DNA of 46,653 nt. Origin: Photobacterium sanguinicancri. Its GTDB lineage: Bacteria > Pseudomonadota > Gammaproteobacteria > Enterobacterales > Vibrionaceae. Where the stretch lies: the NCBI RefSeq assembly GCF_002265265.1, contig NZ_NOIF01000016.1, forward strand, positions 1 through 46,653. The letters run 5' to 3'. The notes beneath the pieces are model-generated. The model did not search any database. It was not told the DNA's origin and saw only the letters and a list, made by a program, of their open reading frames with translations. The position numbers were made by a program, and so were the translations under genes. This document shows positions 36,328 through 45,679 of the stretch, piece by piece. Each line of letters opens with the position of its first letter. The first letter of the stretch is position 1.

Positions 36328-36951
36328 TTAAGACGATGTCAGCATTGGCATGTCGCCATGCTTTAAGCGGACATAAATTAAAGCAGCGGCGATGGCATCT
36401 TCGAGTGCATCGTGACGTTCTGGTACGGGTAACCCAAGGTGATGGCTAATCGCTTCTAGGCTTAAATCATAATAAGCGTTAGGTAATAAGCGCTCTAACC
36501 GTTCATGGTACAGGTGGCTGACTTCCACTAATTTGTTCGGCAGTGGGAAACCAAAGTGCTGTTGAAAATATCGGTCGAGGATCGTTTTATCGTAGCGAAT
36601 ATGGTAACCGACTAATGGGCGATTACCGATAAAGTCGAGTAATTGGGTAAGTGCTTGCTCATTGTTGAGGCCATGCTGTAAGTCTTGATGGCGGATCTGA
36701 TGAATGGCAACGGAGGTTCCATCAAGGCTGGATGGGGCTTGGAGTGAAAGATGGATGGATTGACTGGTGAGTATCCTATTCGCTTTTATACGAGTGGCTG
36801 CAATCGTGACCAACTCTGCGCTATGTGGATCTAAGCTGGTGGTTTCACAATCAAGCGAAACTAACTCATCACCTTGGTAACGTTGAAACAGCGCGGCGTA
36901 CTGACTGTGTTTGTTTTTATGCTGATACCAAGCGCGGCGAAGACTATTCAT
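36328..36951 (-). CDS. DEDDh 3'-5' exonuclease (DnaQ-like)
   Basis: This 207-residue protein is a DnaQ/RNase T-type exonuclease. Exo I is LDCETT (D34, E36), Exo II is VGYHIRYDKTILDR (114-127, with D121), and Exo III is H180-D181-ALED (D185), so all catalytic residues of the DEDDh class are present. It is annotated in relatives as a DNA polymerase III epsilon-like protein but is much shorter than DnaQ. It is paired with the upstream CNB-CBS-DUF294 gene (29-bp gap). This pair recurs near acs in other gammaproteobacteria (recalled, not checked). Confidence 0.88.
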   Translation of the reverse strand: MNSLRRAWYQHKNKHSQYAALFQRYQGDELVSLDCETTSLDPHSAELVTIAATRIKANRILTSQSIHLSLQAPSSLDGTSVAIHQIRHQDLQHGLNNEQALTQLLDFIGNRPLVGYHIRYDKTILDRYFQQHFGFPLPNKLVEVSHLYHERLERLLPNAYYDLSLEAISHHLGLPVPERHDALEDAIAAALIYVRLKHGDMPMLTSS

Positions 36952-36980
36952 CGGATTCTCTCTTACTATCGTGGCTTTGG

Positions 36981-38804
36981 TTAATCACGGATCTGGTAGT
37001 GGTAACCCAGCCATTCTTTGAATTTTTTAACGACATGTAGGCTATGACGGAGCACATCCCGTTCGGCACGGTTTAAGGTGCTGATATCAATGTGGTGCTG
37101 TTGCCCATCTTTTTGTTGGCGCAATTGTTGGTGAAGGCGCAATTTAATAAACAGTTTTAGGGCTTCACTTAAATTGTCTGCAGTACGTTGCTCCAGTACG
37201 CGTTGCTCTGTTAATACCGCAATGCGCTCAAACGTATTGTTGGGGCTAATGTTGTGTTCCAGCGCCAGTGCACGTATGCCATGTACGATGGGGAAAATCC
37301 CACCTTGCTTGATGTTCAGTCCGTGTTTGCCTGCCTTTAAGTTGCCAAATAAGGTCAACGGGATACTAAATTGCAATGCTGGGCGGGTGAAGATAGAGAG
37401 CAAACGTTCTTGGTCGGCAAGGTGTTGATGAAGGCATGCTTGTAATGGTGTCAGCAAGGCTTGGTTACCTGCAACGGCATGGCTATCGGCTAAAATGGCA
37501 AGCGTCATCATGCTATCAGGATCACCATGCTGACAGAGCTGGGTGATGTGCTGGAGCCAGATTCGCTGTGATTTAACCCAATGCGGATTACTGACCATGA
37601 CATTACCTGGACAAAGTGGGTAGCCGAGCTGTTGTAATGTATTGGTCAGTTGAGTCATCACGCTGGCGCAATCAGGCCAGTCGATACCATCTTCAATGAT
37701 TAATGCATTGTCTTGATCTGTTTTTAATATTTGCTCACCACGACCTTCAGATCCCATCACCATTAAACAACAGTGTGGTTGTAAGTGAGTGGGCACTATC
37801 AGCTTGAAGGCTTTCTCTATGATTTGTTCGTTAACGGCAGCTATCAGTTCCATTACAAATAGGGTGCGAATCCCATTGTTGAATAACGTCTCGACCAAGG
37901 TTTGCTGGCTATTAGCGGCAAGGGCTAACTCTTCGATAGTTTCAGCCCGCGCAATACGTAGTGTTAGTACATGAGAGTGAGTTGAAAACAAGCTGAGCAC
38001 TTGGGTTAAATCGAGCATACCGACCACGGCATCGTTATCGCAGACCTGTACTCGTTTTACTTTTTGGCGTGTCATTGCCAGCATGGCATTGAACAGATAA
38101 TCCCCCTTATTGACACTGACAACCGGTGTGGTGGCGATGCGACTTACCGCAGTATCGTGCGGGTGCCCATCAAGTAAAGTGGCATGTAATAAGTCGGTGC
38201 GGGTCACAATGCCGTATTGCGGCAAGTTATTGAGGGTTACAAAGGCAGCATCCAGCTCTTTGGTTTTCATTTGCTGGGTGACCGATAATAAAGGGGTGTC
38301 ATGCGGTACCACCAAGCAAGGTTGAATATTGTCATCATCAATTTTTGTCAGAATGAATTCCGCCAAGTTTTGTTGATGATGCGCTTCTTCTAATAAGGCT
38401 TGGCGTTTGGTGAGATTCGTATCGAAATAGGCTGAAAATTGACTGTTGTTTTGATAGCACTGTACGAATAATTCACGTGGTAGGGTATAACAAATCGTAT
38501 CCTCACAGGCTTTAAATGCGTGACGGCTCTGGCCTTTAATCTGGGCGCTGACATCAAATAAATCATCATTGGCGTAGTGAGCGAAGGTTTCTTTGTGGTG
38601 ATGTTCTTCAGGGTTTAACGGCGCGCTATATTCTTCGATATTGCCTTTTATGATGATGTAAAGCTGATGGCAGTCAGCGCCAGCGGCAATAACGGTTTCG
38701 CCAGCCCGAAAATAGATAACATCAAGCGCGTTACGTAATGTTTGTTGCTCGATGGCTGTTAAGCGATCGAAAGGCGGCAGCGAGGTATCAAATTTATCAG
38801 TCAT
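36981..38804 (-). CDS. CNB-CBS-DUF294 nucleotidyltransferase-like signalling protein
   Basis: The 607-residue protein has an N-terminal cyclic-nucleotide-binding-like domain (about 15-130) and a CBS pair (about 155-275). A DUF294 nucleotidyltransferase domain follows, with MGSEGRGEQ (350-358) and TDQDNALI (D363, D365), the GS...DxD pattern of GlnD-type enzymes, and then a C-terminal DUF294 helical domain. The architecture suggests allosteric control by nucleotides of a transferase that may modify a partner. It forms an operon with the exonuclease and sits beside acs. The partner and reaction are unknown. Confidence 0.88.
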   Translation of the reverse strand: MTDKFDTSLPPFDRLTAIEQQTLRNALDVIYFRAGETVIAAGADCHQLYIIIKGNIEEYSAPLNPEEHHHKETFAHYANDDLFDVSAQIKGQSRHAFKACEDTICYTLPRELFVQCYQNNSQFSAYFDTNLTKRQALLEEAHHQQNLAEFILTKIDDDNIQPCLVVPHDTPLLSVTQQMKTKELDAAFVTLNNLPQYGIVTRTDLLHATLLDGHPHDTAVSRIATTPVVSVNKGDYLFNAMLAMTRQKVKRVQVCDNDAVVGMLDLTQVLSLFSTHSHVLTLRIARAETIEELALAANSQQTLVETLFNNGIRTLFVMELIAAVNEQIIEKAFKLIVPTHLQPHCCLMVMGSEGRGEQILKTDQDNALIIEDGIDWPDCASVMTQLTNTLQQLGYPLCPGNVMVSNPHWVKSQRIWLQHITQLCQHGDPDSMMTLAILADSHAVAGNQALLTPLQACLHQHLADQERLLSIFTRPALQFSIPLTLFGNLKAGKHGLNIKQGGIFPIVHGIRALALEHNISPNNTFERIAVLTEQRVLEQRTADNLSEALKLFIKLRLHQQLRQQKDGQQHHIDISTLNRAERDVLRHSLHVVKKFKEWLGYHYQIRD

Positions 38805-39017
38805 CTTAGCTCCAAGCTGGCACCATACAAAAAGAGATAAAGTTATTGTCGGTGCTGATGCGTGATCAAGCCAGACGACTTTAGTCTAGATTTTATCTCG
38901 TATCTTCCTTCACGCCAGATCATGGCACTTTTAGGCGAAATAATGCTGCTATTACGGTGGGCGCGTGTTGAAACTTTAGGCATAATACCGCCTTATTTTC
39001 GTGCATTAGGATGTCGC

Positions 39018-40175
39018 ATGTTTCGTAGTAGTCCGTATGGTTGGACCTCGCAGTACCTGTTCGGTTTTTTCTTTAGTTATGGTGTTTATTTACCGTTTTG
39101 GGGATTGTGGTTTGCGCATCTAGGGGTGAACGCCTCAAATATTGGTTTGTTAATTGGCATGGGTTTGGCGGTGCGTTGTGTTGCTAATTTAGTGCTGACA
39201 CCACGCATTCATAAAGTGGAACATTTAATCCCTGCGCTGCGCTGGCTTGCTTTAGCCGCGTTGTTAAGTTGTGTTATTTACATATTCTGTGGGGGCAGTT
39301 TGTGGGCGTTAGCGGCTGTCACTGTGTTGTTTAATTTAGCGGCAGGTCCGGTGATCCCCTTGTCAGATGCGCTGGCCAATCACTATGCGAAGGATGGTCA
39401 CTTAGACTATGGTCGTACCCGCCTTTGGGGATCGATTGCTTTTATTGGTGGTTCAACGCTGGTGGGTTTGTTAGCCGCTCAATATGGCGCAAATGTTATT
39501 CCGTGGGTGGCGATTGCGGGCCTCGCGGCAGCATTGGTGTTTTCTATGCGAAACCCAACTATTGCTCCAAGCGCGCATGAAGAAAGTGGACAGAGTCGCC
39601 CAGCATTAAGTGAAATGTTGCGGGATAGTTTAGTGATTCGCTTATTGGTGATTGCCGCATTACTGCAAGGTAGTCATGCCGCTTATTATAGTTTTAGTGC
39701 AATTTACTGGAAAGAAATTGGTTATAGCGAAGCCATTATTGGTTACTTATGGAGTTTCAGCGTGGTGGCTGAAATTTTCGTCTTTGCCACCAGTAAGCGT
39801 TTGTTTGTCAATTGGAGTGTGGCGGGGATGTTCCGTCTAGCGGCATTTGGTGTATTGCTGCGTTGGGGGATGACCGCATCTATGACGGCACTGCCGATGT
39901 TGGTCATTGCACAGGCGTTACATGGCGTGACATTTGCAGCGGCACACTTAGCGGCCATTCGTTATATTCAGCAAGCGCCAAGTAATCAAATGGTTGCTTT
40001 GCAGGCGTTATACAATGCCTTGCCATTAGGGGCGTTCATGGCATTGATGACAGCGCTGAGTGGTTGGTTATACGGCTTATGGGGCGCTAATTTATTCTGG
40101 CTGATGGCTGTCATGGCTGTGCCTGTTCTGTTTATTCCGGTCGAAAAGAAAACCACGGCACATGCGGTTTCTTAG
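39018..40175 (+). CDS. hcaT: HcaT-like MFS transporter
   Basis: This 385-residue major facilitator with 12 hydrophobic segments matches E. coli HcaT (379 residues, putative 3-phenylpropionate transporter): FFFSYGVYLPFWGLWFAHLG, DYGRTRLWGSIAFIGGS and LLQGSHAAYYSFSAIYWKEI are close counterparts. The start is ATG 39018 with AGGA 6 nt upstream; an open frame runs up to 38862 but shows no family similarity. No hca catabolic genes are nearby, so the real substrate may differ. It is convergent with the flagellar operon across a strong terminator. Confidence 0.88.
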   Translation: MFRSSPYGWTSQYLFGFFFSYGVYLPFWGLWFAHLGVNASNIGLLIGMGLAVRCVANLVLTPRIHKVEHLIPALRWLALAALLSCVIYIFCGGSLWALAAVTVLFNLAAGPVIPLSDALANHYAKDGHLDYGRTRLWGSIAFIGGSTLVGLLAAQYGANVIPWVAIAGLAAALVFSMRNPTIAPSAHEESGQSRPALSEMLRDSLVIRLLVIAALLQGSHAAYYSFSAIYWKEIGYSEAIIGYLWSFSVVAEIFVFATSKRLFVNWSVAGMFRLAAFGVLLRWGMTASMTALPMLVIAQALHGVTFAAAHLAAIRYIQQAPSNQMVALQALYNALPLGAFMALMTALSGWLYGLWGANLFWLMAVMAVPVLFIPVEKKTTAHAVS

Positions 40176-40197
40176 TCATCATGAAATGGCTTAAATG

Positions 40198-40231
40198 AAA
40201 AACGGGGCGCCAATGAGGCGCCCCGTTTTTT
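40198..40231. terminator. Bidirectional terminator hcaT / flagellar operon
   Basis: AAAAACGGGGCGCC (40198-40211) and GGCGCCCCGTTTTT (40217-40230) form a perfect 14-bp stem with a 5-nt loop. It ends hcaT on one strand and the flhA end of the flagellar operon on the other. Confidence 0.95.
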
Positions 40232-40265
40232 ATGATAGCGGGTTTATTCTTGTGAGCGCGATAGC

Positions 40266-42365
40266 TTAGCCCATGTTGCCGACGACCGAGATATTGCGAT
40301 CATCGGGGATTTCATTGAATGACAGCACATGTAAACCACGGGCACAAATTCGAGAATAACGTGCTAGCAGTGGGCGTAATTGTGGCATCACCAATAAAAT
40401 TGGAGTATGGCTATTTAGGCGCATGTTATCCAGCACCTCTGGCAAGCTGCGTTGTAGTTTTTCAATCACGGTTGGCTCAAGGGCGAAACCATCGAGTTGA
40501 ACGTGACCACCGGCTTGCGCCTGGCTTAGCGCATTAACCAACATATTTTCGAGCTCTGCTGACAGCGTAATAGCAGGAATATCAGCCTTGGTACCCACTA
40601 AGTTGCCTAAAATGACGCGGCGTAACATGCAGCGAACATCGGCTGCTAACAAGATAGGATCTTTGGATAGTTCGGCTGATTCAACCAGCGAGTTGGCAAT
40701 CGTAACAATATCCGATAGTGACACCCCATCGACGGTCAGCTGACGGAAAACACGCAGTAGCTGTTGCTGGGTTAACTTCTGCTGTAGGTCATCTGCTAAT
40801 TTACCGTTAAGCGCCGCTAAGCGATCCATTATTCCGGTTACTTCTTCTGGGCTGAGTACTTCTTCAATACAGTCGTTGATCACTTTACTGATATGGGTCG
40901 AAATGATGGTGGCATGGTCGACCACGGTATAGCCTAGGTTCACCGCTTTATCTTTATCGTGAGGCTTAATCCAAATGGCTTCCATGTTATAAGCGGGATC
41001 GCGCGTCATAATGCCATCGACATTGCCGTAAACTTGCCCTGGATTAATGGCCAGTAGGCAGTCCATTTCGACTTCAGCTTCTACGATATTGGCACCGCGA
41101 ACGGCAATTTTATAATGATTGGCATCTAATGCTAAATCATCACGCACATGGATTTGAGGCACCACAAAGCCGCGATGCTCAGTGAGGGTTTTTCGTACAC
41201 CAAGTAAGCGACTAAGTAATTCAGCACCTTGCTTTCGGTCGATCAAGTTCACTAAGCGATAGCCCACATTCAGACTGATAGCGTGAACGAGAGGAATATC
41301 TTTTGACGCAATTTCACGTTGGTCGGGTTGATCATGTTGTTCAACGATCTCTTCGGCACGCGCCAAATCGTCATGATTGATCGTCGGTGCTTCTTCCCGC
41401 ATTTTCCAGCCAGCAAACGCAACGACGGCAGCAAAACATAGAAATGCCACATGGGGCATGCCAGGGATCAAGCCTAACACCAGCATGATACCTGCCACGA
41501 CATACAGTGCGCGCGGCGATGCCAGCATTTGGCTGGTAATTTGATTGGCTAAATCATTGCTGTCGGTAACGCGAGTTACCACAATAGCCGCAGATGTTGC
41601 TAGTAATAGCGATGGAATTTGCGCTACAAGGCCATCACCAATGGTGAGCAGCACAAAGGTTTGGAACGCGTCTGAAAAGCCTAAGCCATGTTGAAATACA
41701 CCAATGCTGACACCACCAATGATGTTGATAAATAGGATCAACATCCCCGCGATAGCATCACCACGAACAAACTTGGACGCACCGTCCATCGAACCAAAGA
41801 AGTCGGCTTCTTGGGCGACATCTTCACGGCGTTTCTTGGCTTGGTTATGGTCGATAATACCTGCGTTTAAATCCGCATCGATCGCCATCTGTTTACCGGG
41901 CATCGCATCCAAGGTGAAGCGGGCGCTAACTTCTGAAATTCGCTCGCCACCTTTGGTGACCACCACGAAGTTGATGATCATCAGAATAACGAACACCACC
42001 ATACCGACAACATAGTTACCACCGATAACCACATCACCAAAGGCTTGAATTACCTTACCTGCCGCATCGCCACCTTCGTGACCATGGAGTAATACCACCC
42101 GTGTTGATGCCACGTTCAATGCCAGACGGAGCAATGTCGCAATCAGCAAGATACTCGGAAATACCGAGAAATCGAGCGAACGTTTACTGTAAACACTGAC
42201 CAAGGTCACCAACAAAGCCAAGACAATGTTGAAGGTGAACAGCATATCCAGAATAACGGGAGGCACGGGTAAGATGACCATTGCAAGAAGGGTCATCAGG
42301 AGGAGCGGGATCCCTATTTGCCCTTTGCTAAGCACGGACATAATGGGAGCGAGTTTCTGTTTCAT
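40266..42365 (-). CDS. flhA: Flagellar export gate protein FlhA, lateral type
   Basis: FlhA forms the nonameric export gate of the flagellar type III secretion system. The 699-residue protein has eight hydrophobic segments in the N-terminal half and a long cytoplasmic C-domain. The FHIPEP-family block LRLALNVASTRVVLLHGHEG (about 80-99) and the FLMDAMPGKQMAIDADL-like loop with the KKRREDVAQEADFFGSMDGA segment are intact. It is the last gene of the operon (15-bp gap after flhB) and ends at the terminator. The lateral assignment (lfhA) rests on operon composition. Confidence 0.95.
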   Translation of the reverse strand: MKQKLAPIMSVLSKGQIGIPLLLMTLLAMVILPVPPVILDMLFTFNIVLALLVTLVSVYSKRSLDFSVFPSILLIATLLRLALNVASTRVVLLHGHEGGDAAGKVIQAFGDVVIGGNYVVGMVVFVILMIINFVVVTKGGERISEVSARFTLDAMPGKQMAIDADLNAGIIDHNQAKKRREDVAQEADFFGSMDGASKFVRGDAIAGMLILFINIIGGVSIGVFQHGLGFSDAFQTFVLLTIGDGLVAQIPSLLLATSAAIVVTRVTDSNDLANQITSQMLASPRALYVVAGIMLVLGLIPGMPHVAFLCFAAVVAFAGWKMREEAPTINHDDLARAEEIVEQHDQPDQREIASKDIPLVHAISLNVGYRLVNLIDRKQGAELLSRLLGVRKTLTEHRGFVVPQIHVRDDLALDANHYKIAVRGANIVEAEVEMDCLLAINPGQVYGNVDGIMTRDPAYNMEAIWIKPHDKDKAVNLGYTVVDHATIISTHISKVINDCIEEVLSPEEVTGIMDRLAALNGKLADDLQQKLTQQQLLRVFRQLTVDGVSLSDIVTIANSLVESAELSKDPILLAADVRCMLRRVILGNLVGTKADIPAITLSAELENMLVNALSQAQAGGHVQLDGFALEPTVIEKLQRSLPEVLDNMRLNSHTPILLVMPQLRPLLARYSRICARGLHVLSFNEIPDDRNISVVGNMG

Positions 42366-42380
42366 GGCAGATTGTTCTCG

Positions 42381-43508
42381 TTAACGACGAAGTTCTCGGG
42401 GAATAGAGACCCGTGGAAATTCAGGTTTACTTGGCTGACGCCCTTTTTGATATTCTTTCATTTGGAAAACAAACGTCAGAATATGTGCAACGGCGACATA
42501 TAAAGGAGCAGGCACTTCCTGCCATTCATTAGTGGAGTAATACACGGCACGGGTAAGCGGCGGAATTTCTACCACAGGGCAATCATGGCGGCGTGCCACT
42601 TGCTGAATTTGGAGCGCCATTTGATCGACACCTTTGGCGATCACAAAGGGTGCTCCAGCTTTATCTAAATCGTATTTCAGTGCCACCGCATAGTGCGTTG
42701 GGTTGGTAATGACGACATCCGCTTGGGGCACGGTTTGGGTCAAACTACGTTGCGACATTTGCTGTTGTAGCTGGCGAATTCGGGCTTTGACTTCAGGGCG
42801 ACCTTCGCTGTTTTTACTTTCTTCTTTTACTTCTTGTTTGGTCATCTTGAGCTGTTTGGTGTACTCCCAGCCCGAATATGGCAGTTCTAAAATCGCAATG
42901 AACAGCAGCGCTAACCCAAAGCTAAATAGCCCAAGCCATAAAAAATCGACGGTTTGTAGCATGGCTTCGGGCAGCGGTAAACGTTGTAAATTCACAATGT
43001 CGTTGAGGGTGTTTTTAATTAACAGCACCAAGGTGGCGATAATTAAGGTGACCTTGAGAATACTTTTGACCAGCTCAGCTAATGACTTGGTCGAGAACAT
43101 CCGCTTAATCCCTGAAATAGGATTAAGCTTGGAGAATTTGGGTTGGGCTGATTTTGCCGACAGGTTCCAGCCCCCGCGAAGCAGGTTGGCAAAAATGGTA
43201 ATGAGTACCAACAGTCCTAGCATAGGGCCAATGGCAGATACCATTAACCATAAACTTTCACTGAGGTTCTGAAGCATGATTTTAGTGTCAAAAGCGGCTT
43301 CTTTAGATAACCGCATATTCAGTAGGGTCACTTGACGAAACATTTCTGCCAAGGTGCCACCAAATGCCGTCAGTAGTAGTGCACTACCCAGTGTCATTAA
43401 CGCCGTTACCAGCTCTTTTGAACGAGGGAGGTTACCGTCCTCTCTGGCTTTGCGTAATTTCTGCTGACTGGGCTGTTCCGTTTTATCCTGACTACTGTCA
43501 TTGCTCAT
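42381..43508 (-). CDS. flhB: Flagellar export switch protein FlhB, lateral type
   Basis: FlhB controls the change of export substrate from rod/hook to filament. It has 375 residues, with four membrane segments and the self-cleaving motif N269-P270-T271-H272, at the same numbering as Salmonella/E. coli FlhB. The N-terminus (SSQDKTEQPSQQKLRKARED) is typical. Its ATG overlaps the fliR stop (ATGA), indicating translational coupling. Confidence 0.95.
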   Translation of the reverse strand: MSNDSSQDKTEQPSQQKLRKAREDGNLPRSKELVTALMTLGSALLLTAFGGTLAEMFRQVTLLNMRLSKEAAFDTKIMLQNLSESLWLMVSAIGPMLGLLVLITIFANLLRGGWNLSAKSAQPKFSKLNPISGIKRMFSTKSLAELVKSILKVTLIIATLVLLIKNTLNDIVNLQRLPLPEAMLQTVDFLWLGLFSFGLALLFIAILELPYSGWEYTKQLKMTKQEVKEESKNSEGRPEVKARIRQLQQQMSQRSLTQTVPQADVVITNPTHYAVALKYDLDKAGAPFVIAKGVDQMALQIQQVARRHDCPVVEIPPLTRAVYYSTNEWQEVPAPLYVAVAHILTFVFQMKEYQKGRQPSKPEFPRVSIPRELRR

Positions 43509-44281
43509 GGCCGTACCTCCTCAAGCGTTAACATCAGTGATAGGGTTTCGCTGCTTAAACGGGTGAAGTTTTCAGGAATGCCAGATGTGGTGATCAGTAA
43601 ACAGATCAGACCCAATAGCATAGTCATCGGGAAGCCAAGTGCAAACACGTTAAGCTGAGGTGCTGCGCGGTTCATCATACCGAATGATCCATTGACCAAT
43701 AACATGGCACAAACAGCGGGTAATGAGAGCAGCAAAGCGGCGGCCATCATCCAGCCAAATCGCATGATGATAGTATGCAGTGCCATTTGGCTCATCATCT
43801 CGCCTACGGGCCAAATGTTGAAGCTTTGTACCATTACATCTAACGCGACTAAATGGCCATCTAGCGCCAGAAAAAGCATTAAAGCATAGAGTTGATAATA
43901 CTTACCTAACGCAGGAATACTGACCCCATTAATCGGGTCATTCATCATCGCCATCCCTAGGCCCATTTGCATCGATAAGATCTGCCCCATCGTAGTGAAA
44001 ATGGCAAAGAGTAAATCGAGCAATAAGGCGAGCATAGCGCCGATGATCACTTGTTGCCCCGCGAGAATTAGCGCTTCAACAGAAAGGGGGTCAACCGCAG
44101 GCATTGTCGGCATTAACGGAGCGGCAAGCACGCTAATAATTAGCGATAAGGCAATGCGGACCTGTACCGGAATTTGGCTACCACCAAAGATAGGCATCAG
44201 CATTAATGCGGCACTAATACGAAAGAACGGCCACCATACCTGCCCGATTAATGCGGTGAATTGCGCTGCGGATAACTCCAT
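43505..44281 (-). CDS. fliR: Flagellar export protein FliR, lateral type
   Basis: FliR is part of the FliPQR export channel. The 258-residue membrane protein has about six hydrophobic segments and conserved WPFFRISAALMLMPIFGG near the start and a GFPMTMLLGLICLLI segment near the C-terminus. It lies 6 bp after fliQ and overlaps flhB by 4 bp. Confidence 0.93.
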   Translation of the reverse strand: MELSAAQFTALIGQVWWPFFRISAALMLMPIFGGSQIPVQVRIALSLIISVLAAPLMPTMPAVDPLSVEALILAGQQVIIGAMLALLLDLLFAIFTTMGQILSMQMGLGMAMMNDPINGVSIPALGKYYQLYALMLFLALDGHLVALDVMVQSFNIWPVGEMMSQMALHTIIMRFGWMMAAALLLSLPAVCAMLLVNGSFGMMNRAAPQLNVFALGFPMTMLLGLICLLITTSGIPENFTRLSSETLSLMLTLEEVRP

Positions 44282-44287
44282 AATGGG

Positions 44288-44557
44288 TTAACCGATTAAA
44301 TGTGGAATATCGAGGAACAGACGGGTAAATAAATCACCCAATGTGCGCAGTAGCCAAGGGCCAGCAAACCCCAGCATAGCCAAAGTAACCAGTAAGCGCG
44401 GGAGAAAACTCAGCGTTTGTTCATTGATTTGGGTGGCGGCTTGAAAAATACTGACCACAAGACCAACCAAAAGGCTTGGCACAATTAATACGCACACCAT
44501 GCTGATGATGATAACGAGTGCATCACCAAAAAATGCCGCTACAAATTCTGAACCCAT
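44288..44557 (-). CDS. fliQ: Flagellar export protein FliQ, lateral type
   Basis: FliQ is an 89-residue protein with two membrane helices (about 15-38 and 52-73) and the family block PSLLVGLVVSIFQAATQINEQTLSFLPR. It belongs to the FliPQR pore. It lies 33 bp after fliP and 6 bp before fliR. Confidence 0.94.
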   Translation of the reverse strand: MGSEFVAAFFGDALVIIISMVCVLIVPSLLVGLVVSIFQAATQINEQTLSFLPRLLVTLAMLGFAGPWLLRTLGDLFTRLFLDIPHLIG

Positions 44558-44590
44558 ATCTTATCCATTTCCCCGGTGATGAATAACTGC

Positions 44591-45319
44591 TTAGCCAAAG
44601 CTGGCACTTAATGTTCCAACCGTCATTGACCAGCCATCGACCATGACAAAAATCATTAGCTTGAATGGTAAGGAAATGATCAGTGGCGATAGCATCATCA
44701 TACCCATCGCCATCAATACGCTGGCGACAACGATGTCGATAATCAAAAAGGGGATGAATAACATAAAGCCAATTTGAAACGCGGTTTTAAGCTCACTAAG
44801 GACGAATGCTGGCATGACAATCAGAAAATCGAGGTCATCGAGATTGTCAGGGGGAGACTCGTTGGCAATACGCAGAATTTGTTCTAAGTCGGTTTCACGT
44901 GTTTGCTGCAACATAAACTGGCGCAGTGGCTTTGCCGCTGTTTGTGCCGCATCTTGCAACGTCATTTGGTTTTCTTGATAAGGAATTACCGCATTATCAT
45001 AGATGTCATAAAGCACGGGACGCATGATAAATAAGGTCATTGTCATCGCGATACCGACTAAAATACGATTGGGTGGACTTTGTTGTAAACCCATGGCCTG
45101 GCGTAAAATACCGAGCACAATAATAATGCGGGTAAAGCTGGTTACCATCAGCAACATGGCGGGTAAAAAAGCCAGCGCTGTCATGAGCAAGAAGACTTGT
45201 AGCTTTACGCTGTATTCCTCTTGCCCTGCTGGGCCGTTAATGGTCAGTAATGACAAATCTTGTGCCCATGCAGGCGTACAAGCAAAGAGCCATAAGCCCA
45301 TTAAAGCCAGATAGCGCAT
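44591..45319 (-). CDS. fliP: Flagellar export protein FliP, lateral type
   Basis: FliP is the main pore subunit of the export gate. It has 242 residues with a cleavable signal peptide (MRYLALMGLWLFACTPAWA), then SFTRIIIVLGILRQAMGLQQ and, near the C-terminus, the conserved MMLSPLIISLPFKLMIFV. Its start overlaps the fliN stop by one base (TAATG). No fliO lies between fliN and fliP, unlike polar flagellar clusters. Confidence 0.95.
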   Translation of the reverse strand: MRYLALMGLWLFACTPAWAQDLSLLTINGPAGQEEYSVKLQVFLLMTALAFLPAMLLMVTSFTRIIIVLGILRQAMGLQQSPPNRILVGIAMTMTLFIMRPVLYDIYDNAVIPYQENQMTLQDAAQTAAKPLRQFMLQQTRETDLEQILRIANESPPDNLDDLDFLIVMPAFVLSELKTAFQIGFMLFIPFLIIDIVVASVLMAMGMMMLSPLIISLPFKLMIFVMVDGWSMTVGTLSASFG

Positions 45320-45678
45320 TACTTGGTAAGCCCTTTTAGCATGTCATTGTCATCAACCACATCGACTAAACGTAGGCCGTATTTGTTGTTCACAATAACC
45401 ACTTCAGCATGGCCAAGTAGAGTACCGTTGACTTTCACATCCATCGCTTCACCGCTAAGCTTATCAAGCTCAATTACAGTGCCTAAACCGACATTCATTA
45501 AGTCACCGACCATCAGTTCAGTGCTCGCCACTTCCAGTGTCAGATTGACTGGAATATTTCGAATGAAGCTCATATCTTGCGTTGGAGTATTCATCGCAGC
45601 GGGCATTGGGTCTTGCCCTAAGCTGCCAAGATCAAGGTCATCAAGATCGATATTTAAATCAGAGACTTGTTCAGACAT
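45319..45678 (-). CDS. fliN: Flagellar switch protein FliN, lateral type
   Basis: FliN is a C-ring component. The 119-residue protein has an acidic leucine/aspartate-rich N-terminus (DLNIDLDDLDLGSLGQD) and the SpoA-type C-terminal domain (IPVNLTLEVASTELMVGDLM and HAEVVIVNNKYGLRLVDVV). The ATG follows the fliM stop by one base (TAAAATG), with its AGGAAT ribosome-binding site inside fliM. Confidence 0.94.
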   Translation of the reverse strand: MSEQVSDLNIDLDDLDLGSLGQDPMPAAMNTPTQDMSFIRNIPVNLTLEVASTELMVGDLMNVGLGTVIELDKLSGEAMDVKVNGTLLGHAEVVIVNNKYGLRLVDVVDDNDMLKGLTK

Positions 45679-45679
45679 T

